NCBI GenBank assembly: GCA_030272585.1
Contig: BSYQ01000009.1
Location: 2,914,001 to 2,978,000, forward strand
DNA length: 64,000 nt
Direction of reading: 5' to 3'
DNA from: Bryopsis sp. KO-2023
Lineage: Eukaryota; Chlorophyta; Ulvophyceae; Bryopsidales; Bryopsidaceae
Below the pieces are notes generated by a model that was not told where the DNA came from, ran no database searches, and saw only the letters and a program-made list of their open reading frames with translations. The position numbers and the translations under genes are program-made. Position 1 is the first letter of the stretch, and each line of letters starts with the position of its first letter. This document shows positions 46,301 through 56,400 of the stretch, piece after piece.

Positions 46301-47290
46301 CACAACGTCTCCTTGTCCAGCACGCGCATCCTTTAAAAGCTTGGCCGCGGATGTCTGTTCCATGTCGCCCACGCTCATAGTCTCGGTGGGTCGAGGCTTG
46401 CCCGAGATAGCTAGAGGAAGAGAAATCCTTGTCTTCCCCCGCTGAACCGAGATTGTCCGTGTCCGAAAGCAGAGATCGGGGTTTTCGGCTACAAGCCACG
46501 GGATGCCCAAAATCATCTCGTATGCCATGTCGGGAAAGATGTGGAAATCCGCGACAAAAGTGGCTCGGCCCGATCGAAATCGAACATGTTCGGCTCGGCC
46601 CCGGGTTGAGCCCTTGGAACCATCCGCCATGACCAGGGTGCGGTGCTCTCCGGTTGCCTCCAATTCCAGTCGTGCTTGAGTTGCCGTTGAGATGTAGTTT
46701 TCCCAACTTCCGCTATCCACATACGCCTTCACCGGTCGGTCTCCAACTTGAATGGCTATCTCGAAGCCAGTAAACCGCCCTTTGGAACAGGTGTTTCCCG
46801 TTCTGGCGATGTAAGAAAAATTGTCGGCCACTGCAGAGTCGGCGCGACTGAGTGCCCCCGGCACTTGAGAAAAATTTGAATCATCCATCCCTCGGTTGCC
46901 TTGCGGGCCGAGCTGTACAGTGGATGGTGGTTCCCCTGATGATACCCCAGGCCGTGCGTGGCCAGTATCATCCGCTCCTTCACTGAGTCCTGTTCCATGG
47001 GACTCGGCTCGCGCTGCAGTATTGGAACTATGCGAGCTGGAGCTAGTGTCTATCCGTTTTTCATGCTCTTCCGCCTTGTCCGGCCAAGTAACTCTCTTGG
47101 TCATTTTTCTATCATCTATTCCTTCTGCTTGCTCCTCCCCAAAATCTTCCGGAACCTCGGCCCTGATACCACCCGCATTTGTGTCCAGGGTAGGTGGCCT
47201 CGCGCCCCGGACCTTCAGTTTATCGAACGCTTTGCGGCCGAGAGCTTGGGACAATTCCTGATCCCATGATCTCCTCCGCACAAGTAGCAT
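43325..47290 (-). CDS. pol: Pol polyprotein of the Ty3/Gypsy element
   Basis: 1,321 residues in one frame. Visible in order: an aspartic protease with the DSG active site (VKAYVDSGSWENYIS), reverse transcriptase (KSPWGAPILFANKKDGGLRF; VVFLDDIIVYS with the catalytic DD), RNase H (VVATDASDFALGATLMQ), an integrase HHCC finger (GHPGKARTAEL...CPTCQMMK), an integrase catalytic core (TAVAVFVDRLTKM onward), and a C-terminal chromodomain (YEVEAIVREKGKGRGKRYLV followed by CWKGYQPHEATWEP). Chromodomains direct new insertions to particular chromatin in chromoviruses; the target here is unknown. Confidence 0.95.
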   Translation of the reverse strand: MLLVRRRSWDQELSQALGRKAFDKLKVRGARPPTLDTNAGGIRAEVPEDFGEEQAEGIDDRKMTKRVTWPDKAEEHEKRIDTSSSSHSSNTAARAESHGTGLSEGADDTGHARPGVSSGEPPSTVQLGPQGNRGMDDSNFSQVPGALSRADSAVADNFSYIARTGNTCSKGRFTGFEIAIQVGDRPVKAYVDSGSWENYISTATQARLELEATGEHRTLVMADGSKGSTRGRAEHVRFRSGRATFVADFHIFPDMAYEMILGIPWLVAENPDLCFRTRTISVQRGKTRISLPLAISGKPRPTETMSVGDMEQTSAAKLLKDARAGQGDVVMVVVTEAEAEQNDEHTKDDISKLVRPELSKAITQLLTDYKRVFASDLPKGPPPVRNGHEFEIELEEGTKPIFRPMYKLSPAELAEVRKQLDYMLDRELIRPSKSPWGAPILFANKKDGGLRFCIDYRWINQRTVKNRYPLPLPEELLDRLQGAKIFTRLDLRSGYWQMPIRAEDQEKTAFRTRYGHYEYKVVPFGLTNAPPQFMAMVNDLFRDFHDKFLVVFLDDIIVYSKTEEEHAEHLRLVLDKLAEHQLYAKASKCSIAVKELDFVGHWISADGISPHRSKTQAIQDWKPLQSVPEVRSFLGMVSYYRRFIREFSRIAAPIQKLVKKDQAWEWGPAQTAAFQELKDRLTSAPVLLIPDPAKPYVVATDASDFALGATLMQGSKEEGYQPIAFLSRSLNSAEQKYSAYERELLGISYALAQWRHYLEGAPGGTTVYTDHLPATHFLQQRVLSRTQTRWLKSGSFQSIKPKILYLPGRANFVADALSRKPQLRLNAILGAKISPGEAQDWQAAIKEDPILRPIVTKLEEGRAVQGYTLTPDGLLMYQAKDVGAEPKLVVPVSKRQVVLHDHHDVPMAGHPGKARTAELVSRRHWWKGWRRAVNHYVESCPTCQMMKTENSKQKGLLHPLPVPAYKWEQLTTDLVTDLPKSNGYTAVAVFVDRLTKMCKFVPCTKEVSAKGYAELFLSKVFPTSGIPEVIVSDRDPRFTSQFYKELFRLVGTDLRMSTAHHPQSDGQSEVTIRTLENFLRPYIEARPETWSEYLSTAEFAANNSVNASTKYTPFYLMYGQHPRGLEADRPSTNVEAAEAMVSRMNRDLEEAKANYASAQETMCESANKKRRHVEFAVGQEVCLRSAHLPLAVTKHIPAKVRRRFIGPFKVEAVISPVAYRLDLPPGWRLHPTFHVSKLKEYKRSEEFVRDAPPGPALIDELDGEEEYEVEAIVREKGKGRGKRYLVCWKGYQPHEATWEPKESLTHCSDLLAEFVARTGRA

Positions 47291-49482
47291 GATATACCAC
47301 CCCGGCCTCCTCTTCCACTTGGTGTGGTAGATCGGCCCCCACCTCCTCGTCCTCCAAATCTTCCCCCACTGCGGCCACGGCCTCGGCCTCGGCCTCGGCT
47401 TGAACCTCCCCGGCCGCGGTTCCCACCAATGTAGTTGAGACGATCATCTCCGGCTTTGTCGCCAATACTGTTAACTCTTGATCTTCGATTCCAACGCTGA
47501 TGACCTCCTCCACCCCGGCCTCCACTTGAGTTATGAAGTCCACGGATACCATCGAGCCGTTCGGCCATTTCGATAGCGGCTTGTACGTCGTCACGAATGA
47601 AGCCAACCACTTGACTTCGGATCGGTTCACGCAAGCCTGCGGTGAATGCGCTATATGCTTCCGCTTCACTCATATCCGGGATCCTGAAACAAACGCTGTT
47701 GTAGCGCTTGATGTAGTCCTTCACTGAGGTCGTCTGCCTCAGGGTTCGTAACTCGACTCGGGCGTGTTCAGAGGTTGTCGTCGGTTGGAACAGTTTGCGA
47801 GCCTCCTCGGCCCACGAGCGCCAGTCGGCAAATGGCTGTCTTCGGCCCTCCATTACTTTGAGCTCGGTCAAATTCATCCATTCGGCTGCAGGGCCCTCCG
47901 TGTTGGCACAGATGACCTGAAGCCATAGCTCCTCTGGAATGGCCTGGGCGCGAAACCATCGGCCCATGCGCATCAGCCAGTCCGTGACATTCGCGGTGCC
48001 GTTGAAAGCTCGTGGCATTGGTATCTTGACTTGTCTCAATCCATTGCCTCCGGGTGCTGGTGGCCCTCCGGGTAATTGTGGTCCAAATGGTCCTCCCGGT
48101 CCGCCAGGTCCTCCGGGACCTCCAGGTCCGTTCGGCCCGCCACCAGGTCCATTTGGTCCTCCTCCCGGTCCATTCGGCCCACCAGGTCCATTCGGCCCGC
48201 CAGATCCTCCTGGTCCATTCGGCCCACCACCTCCATCACCATCGTCCCCGCCTCCTCCTCCTGGCCGCCGTCTTCTTGGAGCGTCTCGGAATCCGGAGTT
48301 GGGGTCTTGCTGTCCAACTGAGGCATAGGAACCCAGGCCCGCAAACGGGTCCGTTCCCGAATTGAATCCGACAGCTCCAACTCCCTGTGGTTGACTGGGT
48401 CCAGGGGGTGGTTCTTGACGTGGTGCTATGGGAGGTCCTTGGCCGGATGGCGGTGTAGGATTGGTGGCTTGGTTCTGGCCGCTGGGTGGCCTTACGGCGG
48501 CCGCTGGGTCTCTTCGGCTCGGCCTCGGCCCGCCCGTTGGTGCAGAACCGGGCTCTCGAATGACAGGTCCTGGTGGTGGTCCGGCTCGCCGTTGGCTGGG
48601 TACTCCACTGGGTGGCACGAGGATCGGTACCGCGGGTGCGTTGCTGACGATAGGAGAAACAAGGGGCACGTCTTGAAAACTGGAAGACGGGGGTGGTCCG
48701 GGTGGCGCTTGTGTAGTTTGGGTCACAGTTTGGGTTCCGGCTCCGGCCATGTACACAGGAATGACTTGGGGCTGCGCTGGAACTTGCTTGGACCATAACT
48801 TCACGAGCTCGTCCACGGATGGGTAGTCTTCCCGTAGACACTTTGTCTCGACCCCGAGCGTCTCGACAGCGGCCCGCTGGTCTGCCACTTGTAATGTGAG
48901 CCTCTCGGTCCGGGCTCCAAGGTCTTGGAAGTCTTGAGCTGCCTTGGCGGCCGCCCGTTCTTGGGCCAGGTGCATACGTTCTTCCATTTCGGCCACGAGG
49001 TGCCCATTCTCGGCTTTGAGGTGCTCGAGCCGTCGGATGAACTCCTCTTCCAACCGAACGCGGTCCTCCCAGTGATGGTCCTCCAGTTCGGCTCTCTGGT
49101 TCTCGAGGGCCGTGTTCATGGCTTCGGCTTGCTCGTTGGCTACTTGCCATTGTCGAGCTTCGGCTTCCTCGCGGGTGTGGTGGAGTTCTCCTCGCACTTC
49201 GTTGAGTGCTTGGTACAGTTCGGCCTGAGTACGTCCCGCCCATTCTTCGGTGTTGGCCGCCAGCTGGGCTACGGTGATAGAGGTCTCGTCTTGGTTCACC
49301 TCCACATGGTGCACGTTTTGGACGTTGTGCTGGATATTGTTTTGCACAAACACGCCTTGCACTGGAGGGGGGTCTTCTTCGGTCCCCAGGCTCATGCTGT
49401 CCCCTGCGCTCATCTCCTCCACTCCGTCGGGATAGGCGATGGCTTCGGCCTCTGGTTCGGCATAGTAGGGGACGAGGTCCAT
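47215..49482 (-). CDS. gag: Gag of the Ty3/Gypsy element
   Basis: 755 residues, long for Gag. It has an N-terminal acidic region, a coiled-coil-like Glu/Ala/Gln-rich stretch (about residues 60-215), a Pro-rich stretch (about 230-400), Gly/Pro/Asn repeats (GPNGPGG, about 405-480), the retrotransposon Gag core (around WLMRMGRWFRAQAIPEELW, about 490-620), an Arg/Gly-rich tail and one CCHC zinc knuckle (CYLCGGDHGIRNC) close to the end. The last roughly 75 bases overlap the start of the pol frame, which is displaced. Ribosomal frameshifting at such overlaps is known in this family. Confidence 0.9.
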   Translation of the reverse strand: MDLVPYYAEPEAEAIAYPDGVEEMSAGDSMSLGTEEDPPPVQGVFVQNNIQHNVQNVHHVEVNQDETSITVAQLAANTEEWAGRTQAELYQALNEVRGELHHTREEAEARQWQVANEQAEAMNTALENQRAELEDHHWEDRVRLEEEFIRRLEHLKAENGHLVAEMEERMHLAQERAAAKAAQDFQDLGARTERLTLQVADQRAAVETLGVETKCLREDYPSVDELVKLWSKQVPAQPQVIPVYMAGAGTQTVTQTTQAPPGPPPSSSFQDVPLVSPIVSNAPAVPILVPPSGVPSQRRAGPPPGPVIREPGSAPTGGPRPSRRDPAAAVRPPSGQNQATNPTPPSGQGPPIAPRQEPPPGPSQPQGVGAVGFNSGTDPFAGLGSYASVGQQDPNSGFRDAPRRRRPGGGGGDDGDGGGGPNGPGGSGGPNGPGGPNGPGGGPNGPGGGPNGPGGPGGPGGPGGPFGPQLPGGPPAPGGNGLRQVKIPMPRAFNGTANVTDWLMRMGRWFRAQAIPEELWLQVICANTEGPAAEWMNLTELKVMEGRRQPFADWRSWAEEARKLFQPTTTSEHARVELRTLRQTTSVKDYIKRYNSVCFRIPDMSEAEAYSAFTAGLREPIRSQVVGFIRDDVQAAIEMAERLDGIRGLHNSSGGRGGGGHQRWNRRSRVNSIGDKAGDDRLNYIGGNRGRGGSSRGRGRGRGRSGGRFGGRGGGGRSTTPSGRGGRGGISCYLCGGDHGIRNCPKLSAAKRSIN

Positions 49483-49898
49483 GGTTGGACTCCGTGAGCA
49501 AGTCGTGGGTCCCGATTGCGAAGGGGTTCTTCGGCCGAGTTTGCCCGCCGGTTGCGTAGGTGCTCCTGGACTTCAGCGTAGAAACGCAGAAACTCCGGGT
49601 CGTTCCTTTCCTCTTCGGTGAAGCAGGAGTCACAGCTTCCGACACTTTCTGTGTCGTCGTCGTCGTTCGGCCCGGTAGGTGGTGGTACGGGGCTCGGCCT
49701 TCGAATAGGTGGTCCCTCAAGTCCGGGAGGTACGCCCTCGATAACGCTTGGGCCGCCGTAGCAAAAGGCCAATTGGTCGATATAAAACCTTCTCCAATGT
49801 GGTGCGACCAGCTCCTCTGGCACCGTGAGATAACGGGAAGTCGGGTGTTCGTGTGTGCCGGCGGAGGACTGGGGCGAGGTAGGGTGGCTGTTCGACAT
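49410..49898 (-). CDS. Short ORF upstream of gag in the Ty3/Gypsy element
   Basis: 162 residues, starting about 45 bases inside the 5' LTR boundary and overlapping the start of gag in another frame. Pro/Ser-rich ends flank an acidic middle (NDDDDTESVGSCDSCFTEEE) and a helical patch (DPEFLRFYAEVQEHLRNRR). No family recognised. It could be a genuine extra protein or a leader ORF that tunes gag translation. Confidence 0.5.
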   Translation of the reverse strand: MSNSHPTSPQSSAGTHEHPTSRYLTVPEELVAPHWRRFYIDQLAFCYGGPSVIEGVPPGLEGPPIRRPSPVPPPTGPNDDDDTESVGSCDSCFTEEERNDPEFLRFYAEVQEHLRNRRANSAEEPLRNRDPRLAHGVQPWTSSPTMPNQRPKPSPIPTEWRR

Positions 49899-49943
49899 AC
49901 GGGTGGTATGGGTCTTGGTTCCGGCTTCGGCTCCGAAACCAGT

Positions 49944-50330
49944 TGATACAAACGTGGAACAAATAGACTAGTCGAGTGGACTTACGTCTAGAGCACGGAA
50001 AGACTTTCTCAAACAAGGATCTTTACAATAGTCCAAGTTACAATGAGGCTGTGGTCCGGGCCGAATAAGTATTCGGCCGGGCCGACAGCCTGTCCAACCC
50101 TTTCATCCAACTCAGTGTCCTAATGGCCCCTTGGCCGTGTCCTAATGGACCCTAAGCTGAATGTGAGGTTCCAGGCCGACTGAGGGTTGCCACCTCACAG
50201 GCGGCCTGGCCCTCTCCCTTAATGTGTGGCTATGGTGATGGTGAGCTGGTTCGGTCCGACTACTGTCAGGCCGAACCACGTGTTGGGTGAGTGGGCCGAA
50301 CCACGTGTCATACGACGGAAGTTCGTATCA
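49944..50330 (-). repeat. 5' LTR of the Ty3/Gypsy element
   Basis: 387 bp, apparently identical to 40838-41224. It would hold the promoter of the element on the minus strand. Confidence 0.95.
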
Positions 50331-50335
50331 GATAG

Positions 50336-50874
50336 GGTGATTTCCGCCCCCCCTTTTTTCGATCAAGGTGCAACATGCTTGTTTTGTTTCTGGTATCATA
50401 CGTGCGCATTGTTTTCTTAAAAAACGTTTTTAGTATTTGGTTTTGATTCAGGAGACGGACTTTATCAAGACTTTTCCAACCTCAGTGAACCTGGATTCAT
50501 ATGCATATGACAACATATGTTGCAGTTATTATGAACATTTGAACAATTGCACCTCATGTGCCTTATTCTGCTTTGCTGATAAAACAATTAAAAAATGGTT
50601 AGAAGTGGGTCAGATGGGTATTTATATGTTCAACGAGCTCTGTATTATTGAAAGACAAGCGCAGGGTCGGAATGGCAGGATCAGAGTTCATGGTTTTGGG
50701 CTATTTTTTTAGTTTCTATTTCTATTTTGGAATAAGTGGGAATGGGCAAGTCTTCGATCATAAAATGGGGTGTACATTTAAAAAGGGGTTTTGTCATTGT
50801 TGTTTTATTGTAACAACCATATTGTCATCATGAAGCTGCACAGATGTGTTTCTACAATCACCCAGCATACACAC
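50336..50874. other. No gene recognised
   Basis: AT-rich. Open frames at 50437-50712 and 50648-50833 have no recognisable domain. Confidence 0.35.
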
Positions 50875-51496
50875 AGTAGAACCCCGCACAGCGATCCCGC
50901 ACAGACTAGAACCCCGCACACGATTGTCATGATCACCCTGCACAGGAACGAAATACGCCGGCACACGCCTTTCACAATCACCCCGTACACACACAAAAGG
51001 AGCCCGCACAGTCACCCCGCACAGAGACCCCGCACAGTTGTGCGGGGGTCTGGCCCTCCTGTGCGGGGTGTTTCATTAATGGCACAGAACCCTGAACAGT
51101 CACGCACAGAGTTAAAAACACCCCGCACGGCTCTGTTCCCCGGTTTGGCCCCGTATTGTGCGGGGTCCCGATTTAACCCCGCACAGACTGGAACCCCGCA
51201 CACAGAACCCGACGTCTTTCATATCCACCCCGCACGGCACCCCCGTACAGAGAATAGGATACCCCGCACACTGTACGGGGCTATGTTTCATCTGTGCGGG
51301 GTCCCACAACGGGAAAGACGTCAGGTTCTGTGTGCGGGGTTCCAGTCTGTGCGGGGTTAAATCGGGACCCCGCACAATACGGGGCCAAACCGGGGAACAG
51401 AGCCGTGCGGGGTGTTTTTAACTCTGTGCGTGACTGTTCAGGGTTCTGTGCGGGGTTGCCAAAACACCCCGCACAGAGCGCGATTTCCCATAGTGT
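50875..51496. mobile_element. GTGCGGGG-word foldback element, member 2
   Basis: A non-coding element of about 620 bp that contains CCCCGCACAG and CTGTGCGGGG many times. The right end, read inward, is CACTATGGGAAATCGCGCTC then TGTGCGGGG, shared with member 1 at 38515. A large internal hairpin has arms of about 140 bp (about 51079-51219 and 51312-51452), nearly perfect complements; the loop between them is itself made of the same words. The left end and target duplication are not defined. Open frames on both strands translate to matching peptides only because of the palindrome. Confidence 0.7.
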
Positions 51497-53410
51497 TGGA
51501 ATTCAATCAGTGCAATGGCAACCTTTGTCACAAGAACTGTAAGAAATTTCCCACATTGCAATATCACTTGTTTCAATTAGTTGCTGAACTCTTTTTCTTG
51601 TGAAAAACAAAGTGGAGTGTTCATGGATTGTGAATACCAGTCTTAAATTTGGATGTTGTTTTTCCTGCCGGGAGAATTCAAGAAAATGCATTCCTGGAAT
51701 GGTTGCAGCTGCAGGTTGCAATTGATGATTCCTTTTAACCCCCAAATTCGTTTTATAAATTGCCCAAGTGTGCTGTAGAAGCCGTGCTTTCAAAATCGAG
51801 AAACTCTTCTCCTCTATTTGAAACTCCAAGTTTTTAGCACCGTGAGGTTAACTGAATGCTGGTTTATTATGAGAAAGCCATTGCAAAATTATCCCACTCT
51901 TCCAACTGCTGTTCAATTCGGTCTGTGTTTTCACCAGATATGAATAGAAACCTTTGAATTCCTTCTTTTTTTTTACAAAAAAGGCTTCCAATGGTTGCAA
52001 TCCCCTCTTCCACATGTCATGTTTCTCAACGATATGTGAATCCACATTTTCTTTCAACGACGCAACAAGCAGGTTTGGTGGTGTGTTTTTTTTGTCCAAG
52101 AATGGATGCAGACTTGTCGATTGTGTTTTGCAGGGATTTCAGTACTGAAATCCCTACTCGCGAGTATCATTTTCTAACTCAGAAATTTTCCACTGACATG
52201 GAAATATTCCAGGACTGACCAGCCTGCACAGATTTTCAAACAGATGTGATTAGTCATAACAAATATATATATATATTTTGAGGGTTTTAGCACGAAAAAC
52301 CTGATTCAATAACCAAGGTCGAGTGGTTGGTAGGGTGCAACATCCTCAAAACCATGAGGAAACCTGCATCCATCCTTCGAATTTGATTGGAAAGCTTCCA
52401 AGCATTGTTTAAACAAGGATCCTCATTTTTGGTGCTTTGAGGTGCTTTGGTTTTTCGAACAATACAGTTCAGGCTGAAAGCCCATCTACTGTGCAACCAT
52501 GCGTTTTGGTCCCAGTCTTTCTTATGTACAATTCCTGGATTTATTTCTGGTCACTTCACACAGTTTTTCGACTGTTGCTTCTATTGATGATCATCCCCCC
52601 CCCCCTCCCTTTTTCTCCAATATACAAGGAATTAAAAAGCACACTACCAACCCTTTCTTTCACCCAAAACACACACACACACACATAACCGATGTCCCCC
52701 CCGATTTCCCTGAAACTGAAAATACATTACCTGATTTCTAACAATCTCCTACACATCCTCTTTTTTTGTTACTTTTTTGAAAAAAGATTTCATGGGCTGA
52801 AACAAACCCAGAGCTTCCCTTTACTCCTTGATGCTGAATTCTCCCCCCCCACACACACCAAAAAAGAAAAACAAAGAAGTAACACCCAGCCTTTTTTTTT
52901 CCACTCCACAAAATTAAACCAGCCCCCAATATATTTTTTTTTGAACACCCTAACGTGCATTTATTGTTTTATAATATGATTCATCATCATCTCCTGTATA
53001 AACAATGCACTTACACAATTGCATTTCTTTTTTTTTCTTTTTTTTTTTCGGTTTTTTCCGGTCCCCTTTCCCTCCCCCCTTATGTTTTGATTCTCCCATG
53101 AACAACAGTCCCCTTTTTCTTTCTCCAACTTGAAATCAAAAAATTCTTTTGAAAATGCTTTCTTTTCCCCTTCTGATTTCATATATTTAAAACACACAGT
53201 TCTTCCCCCCCCTCTAATTTGAAATCCAACACGAGCCCGCACTTCCACATACCCTTTTTTGTTTCATGATCAAAAAATATGCACGCAAAGAAGAAAGCAT
53301 GGATAATAGTATATATACATATAAATAAATATATACATATATATGTCTTTTCCCCCAAAGATAGGAAAAGATTCAGCGTTTGATTATCCAAAGAAATGTC
53401 TCCTTTTTTT
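51497..53410. other. Intergenic; nothing recognised
   Basis: AT-rich, with many homopolymer runs. A 22-bp palindrome (GGGATTTCAGTACTGAAATC...) lies at about 52135-52156. The stretch should include the 3' end region of the importin gene. Confidence 0.35.
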
Positions 53411-56400
53411 TCAATCATTTGCTGAAATCGTTAATCCAGCATCTTGCAATTTCGCTTTGGACAAGGTTGCACACACTTCACTCATATCTTCAGCGTCTTC
53501 CTCTGGGTTGAAAAAAAAAAAAGAAAAGAAATTATCATCATAATCAAATCAATCATTCAATAAATCAATATTAACGATAATGAATAGCAGCTATCATGAT
53601 TATCATAAATTGTGATTTTTTTTTCCTCTTCAATCCATCAGTCATTTGCCACATTTTTTGCAAGACGAAACGTTTGGTCGAAACTGTAGACGAGTGATGA
53701 TAGCTTCTGCTTTCAGGATCAAAATTTTTTTAACAAACTTTTCTTTTTTTTTTAACACAGCTCCTCTCACCAATGTCTACGGCATCCTCCAGAAATCGAT
53801 CGCTGCCGTTTTCGTCATTCGTTTCAGGCTCCACCAGCATCTCATCCTACAAACCAAAACGACCTCCTGATCAATTTTCTTTCGCACAGTGTTCACCGAC
53901 CCCCCCCAAAAAAACTGTAACTCCACCGACCACTCCATATAAAGAGTATATATAAAGACACAGCTCAACATTCTTTGCAATTGAAACATCCTGGCATCAA
54001 AAATCCACAAAAATAAGAAAACGAATCAAAAGAAATTCGCACCCTTTGCTTTTTTTTCCGTCCCCACATCACTTTACCTGAAAGTGAGTGTTCAAAATTG
54101 CTTGGGCTTTGTCGCTGATTTTCTGATCATCGTGATCCTGGAGGTGGAACAGAGTGAAATACCCATCGTTCGACCTCATGAATTCTGCAACGATGTTCGA
54201 TTTTGCCAAAGGACGGCCCGTTCTTTCCTTGTCTTTCACTCGAATTCTTTTCTTTCGGATGGTTGCATTTCCACAGACGGCGTAGGATTCGTTCAAAAAG
54301 CACTGTTCCTTGCAAGTCAGAAAATGGCGGCTCGCTGCAACTTGCAATGCCTGCCCCCACATGATACACACACACAGTAAGAGTATTTTTTTAACTGTGG
54401 TGTTTTACGTGTTTTTTTTTTGCGACTACTCCCAGATGAAAGCATGTCAAATTGAAAACAACCGAAAAGCTCCCCCCCCAAAAAAAAGAAAATTTCATTT
54501 CTTTCAAAATTAACCGGGAAGAAAGAGAAGTGGAGCTCACCGACTGCAGTGCAACGATGGCTCGATGAATGTATGATTTCCCGTTCCAAGTGAGCATTTC
54601 ACAAAGACCCTCGATTTCCTCCTCCCCGATCAATTCTCCCCAGGCCGAATGCGGCATGTCTTGAGTGAGGAAAATGTTGCTCAGAGCAGGGCCAGCAACT
54701 TGCTTTTGATCGCAAACCCCTCGTTTCACGAACCGAACAAGCTTCAAATGTATTCTTGCATGCAAAAGATCCCGCACCTGTGGATATGTCACAAATGTGT
54801 TTTTTTTTCATACATTCACCAAAGCATCGTTTTACAACAGCCCAGTAGATTGAGATGACTTCCCTACCCCCCAAAAAACAATAATAAAATAAAATAACCC
54901 CCCCCCCCAAAAAAAAAAAAAAAACACGGATTACCTCCTTGTAGTTCTTTGAGGCGATGTTGCTGACCAGCCACAAGGCATTATAAACCACACGGGTGGA
55001 ATAGGGGAGATCCAGCAATTGACTGACGCGAGGCATCAGTTTCTTATGGCTCAGCAGAGCGTCAGCATGTCGACACGCTCCAGAAGCCATTGTCGACATA
55101 GCTTTCAAAACGGGGACCAAAACTGGAGAAGCTGAATACCTACACCACACAGCCCAAGTTTTTTCCAAATCGGAACAGTCCTGAAGAGTTCTCTTTTCCT
55201 CCAAACCACCCACCCACCTTTCTTTTTTCGATCATACCTGGACAAATTATTGCCAAAAGAAAAAGACGAAAACAAAGTAAAATTTGGAAAGGAGAACTCA
55301 CTCTTCCAGCAATCTCATGAGGCACTCCACTACTCCTCCATCCATCAGGATATCCACAGCGTGATGTCCCCAGCCCGACATGGACGAAACCGCCCAAGCG
55401 GCATCTATAACTATGTCTGTGTCGTCGTCTTTCAGCAACTCCCTCAAAACCGCCACCACTTGCGTGCATTCCTCAGGTTTCTGAAATATCCGGGAACGAA
55501 ATATAATATATATTAGTTCAGTTCAATTTTGTTCGGCCTTGGCCAAAAAAACCAACCAATCAGATCACCCATATGATTTTTTTTTTTTTGGGGGGGGGGG
55601 AGGACTCAAAATTTGATTTGATCATCAGCCACTTTTGAACTGATGCAAAAAAAGAAAAAAGCATATCTGCAGGGGGTTAACGTACCGTGTCGGGGTTGAG
55701 TGCCTTCAATCTTTGCCTGACAAAATTAGCTAACGCCCACGTTCCAATCCTTCTCGTGGTCAAATCCACCAGACCGCCGGTCAGAGTTTCCAACAGCCGC
55801 TGCAGAGCCTCTTTCTCCACCAAATCGTCCCTGAATTTCCCTTCGGCAGCGATGTTGCCCACCGCCCAGATTGCCTTTTTTCAAAATTCCAACAAAACGA
55901 TGTCATTTTCAAATTTTAAATATTGTTATTCTTTCTTTTTTGTAATAATTAGGACTTAGAGCAGGGCTAATTCCTCCACGAAAACACAATAGAAATGGCA
56001 GTTGTAGATTTTCCTCAGCAGACTGTGAACAACATTCTCAACTGCTTGATGTACTAAAAACATTGGAAAAAATAAAAAAAATAAAACCTCACACACACAC
56101 ACACCTGCTCCTTCAGATCACTCTTTTTGCTGTTCATCAATTCCACCAACACACTCATGCCTCCATTATCCACCACCACCGAAGTTTCCTCCGTCGTTCC
56201 AGCACTCACATTTGTCAAAGCCCATGCAGCCTCGACCTATCGTCAAAAAAACAGATCCATCCATAAAAATAAATAAAAAAAGGGGTTTCTTTTTCTTTTT
56301 TTTTCAAAGAAGCTTAACAAAGAACTACGCCGTTGGTTTCTGGGTTCAAATCTGTCCATTTATCATCCAGAAAATACTTTGGTCGTTTCTTAGGTGATCG

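Larger units (their letters stand above)
40838..50330 (-). mobile_element. Ty3/Gypsy chromovirus-type LTR retrotransposon, looks whole
   Basis: A 9,493-bp element read on the minus strand. The two 387-bp LTRs (40838-41224 and 49944-50330) start TGATAC and end GTATCA. I saw no difference between them on reading, so the insertion is young. The flanking target duplication is GATAG (40833-40837 and 50331-50335). A primer-binding-type sequence (TGGTTTCGGAGCC) lies just inside the 5' LTR, and a purine tract (GTGGGGGGGGAGTGGT) just before the 3' LTR. Parts in transcription order: a short ORF (49410-49898), gag (47215-49482), pol with protease, reverse transcriptase, RNase H, integrase and a C-terminal chromodomain (43325-47290), and a further ORF (41779-42996). 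The chromodomain and domain order place it in the chromovirus branch of Ty3/Gypsy (Metaviridae). The DNA throughout is dense in GGCCGA/TCGGCC words. Confidence 0.95.

Noticed and set aside
48236-49951. 571-codon Arg/Pro-rich minus frame overlapping gag
   Set aside because: Out-of-frame shadow of the Gag coding sequence; its composition follows the GGCCGA-rich DNA.
50791-51421. Matching 87-residue frames on opposite strands
   Set aside because: They are identical at their starts because the DNA is a palindrome; not coding.
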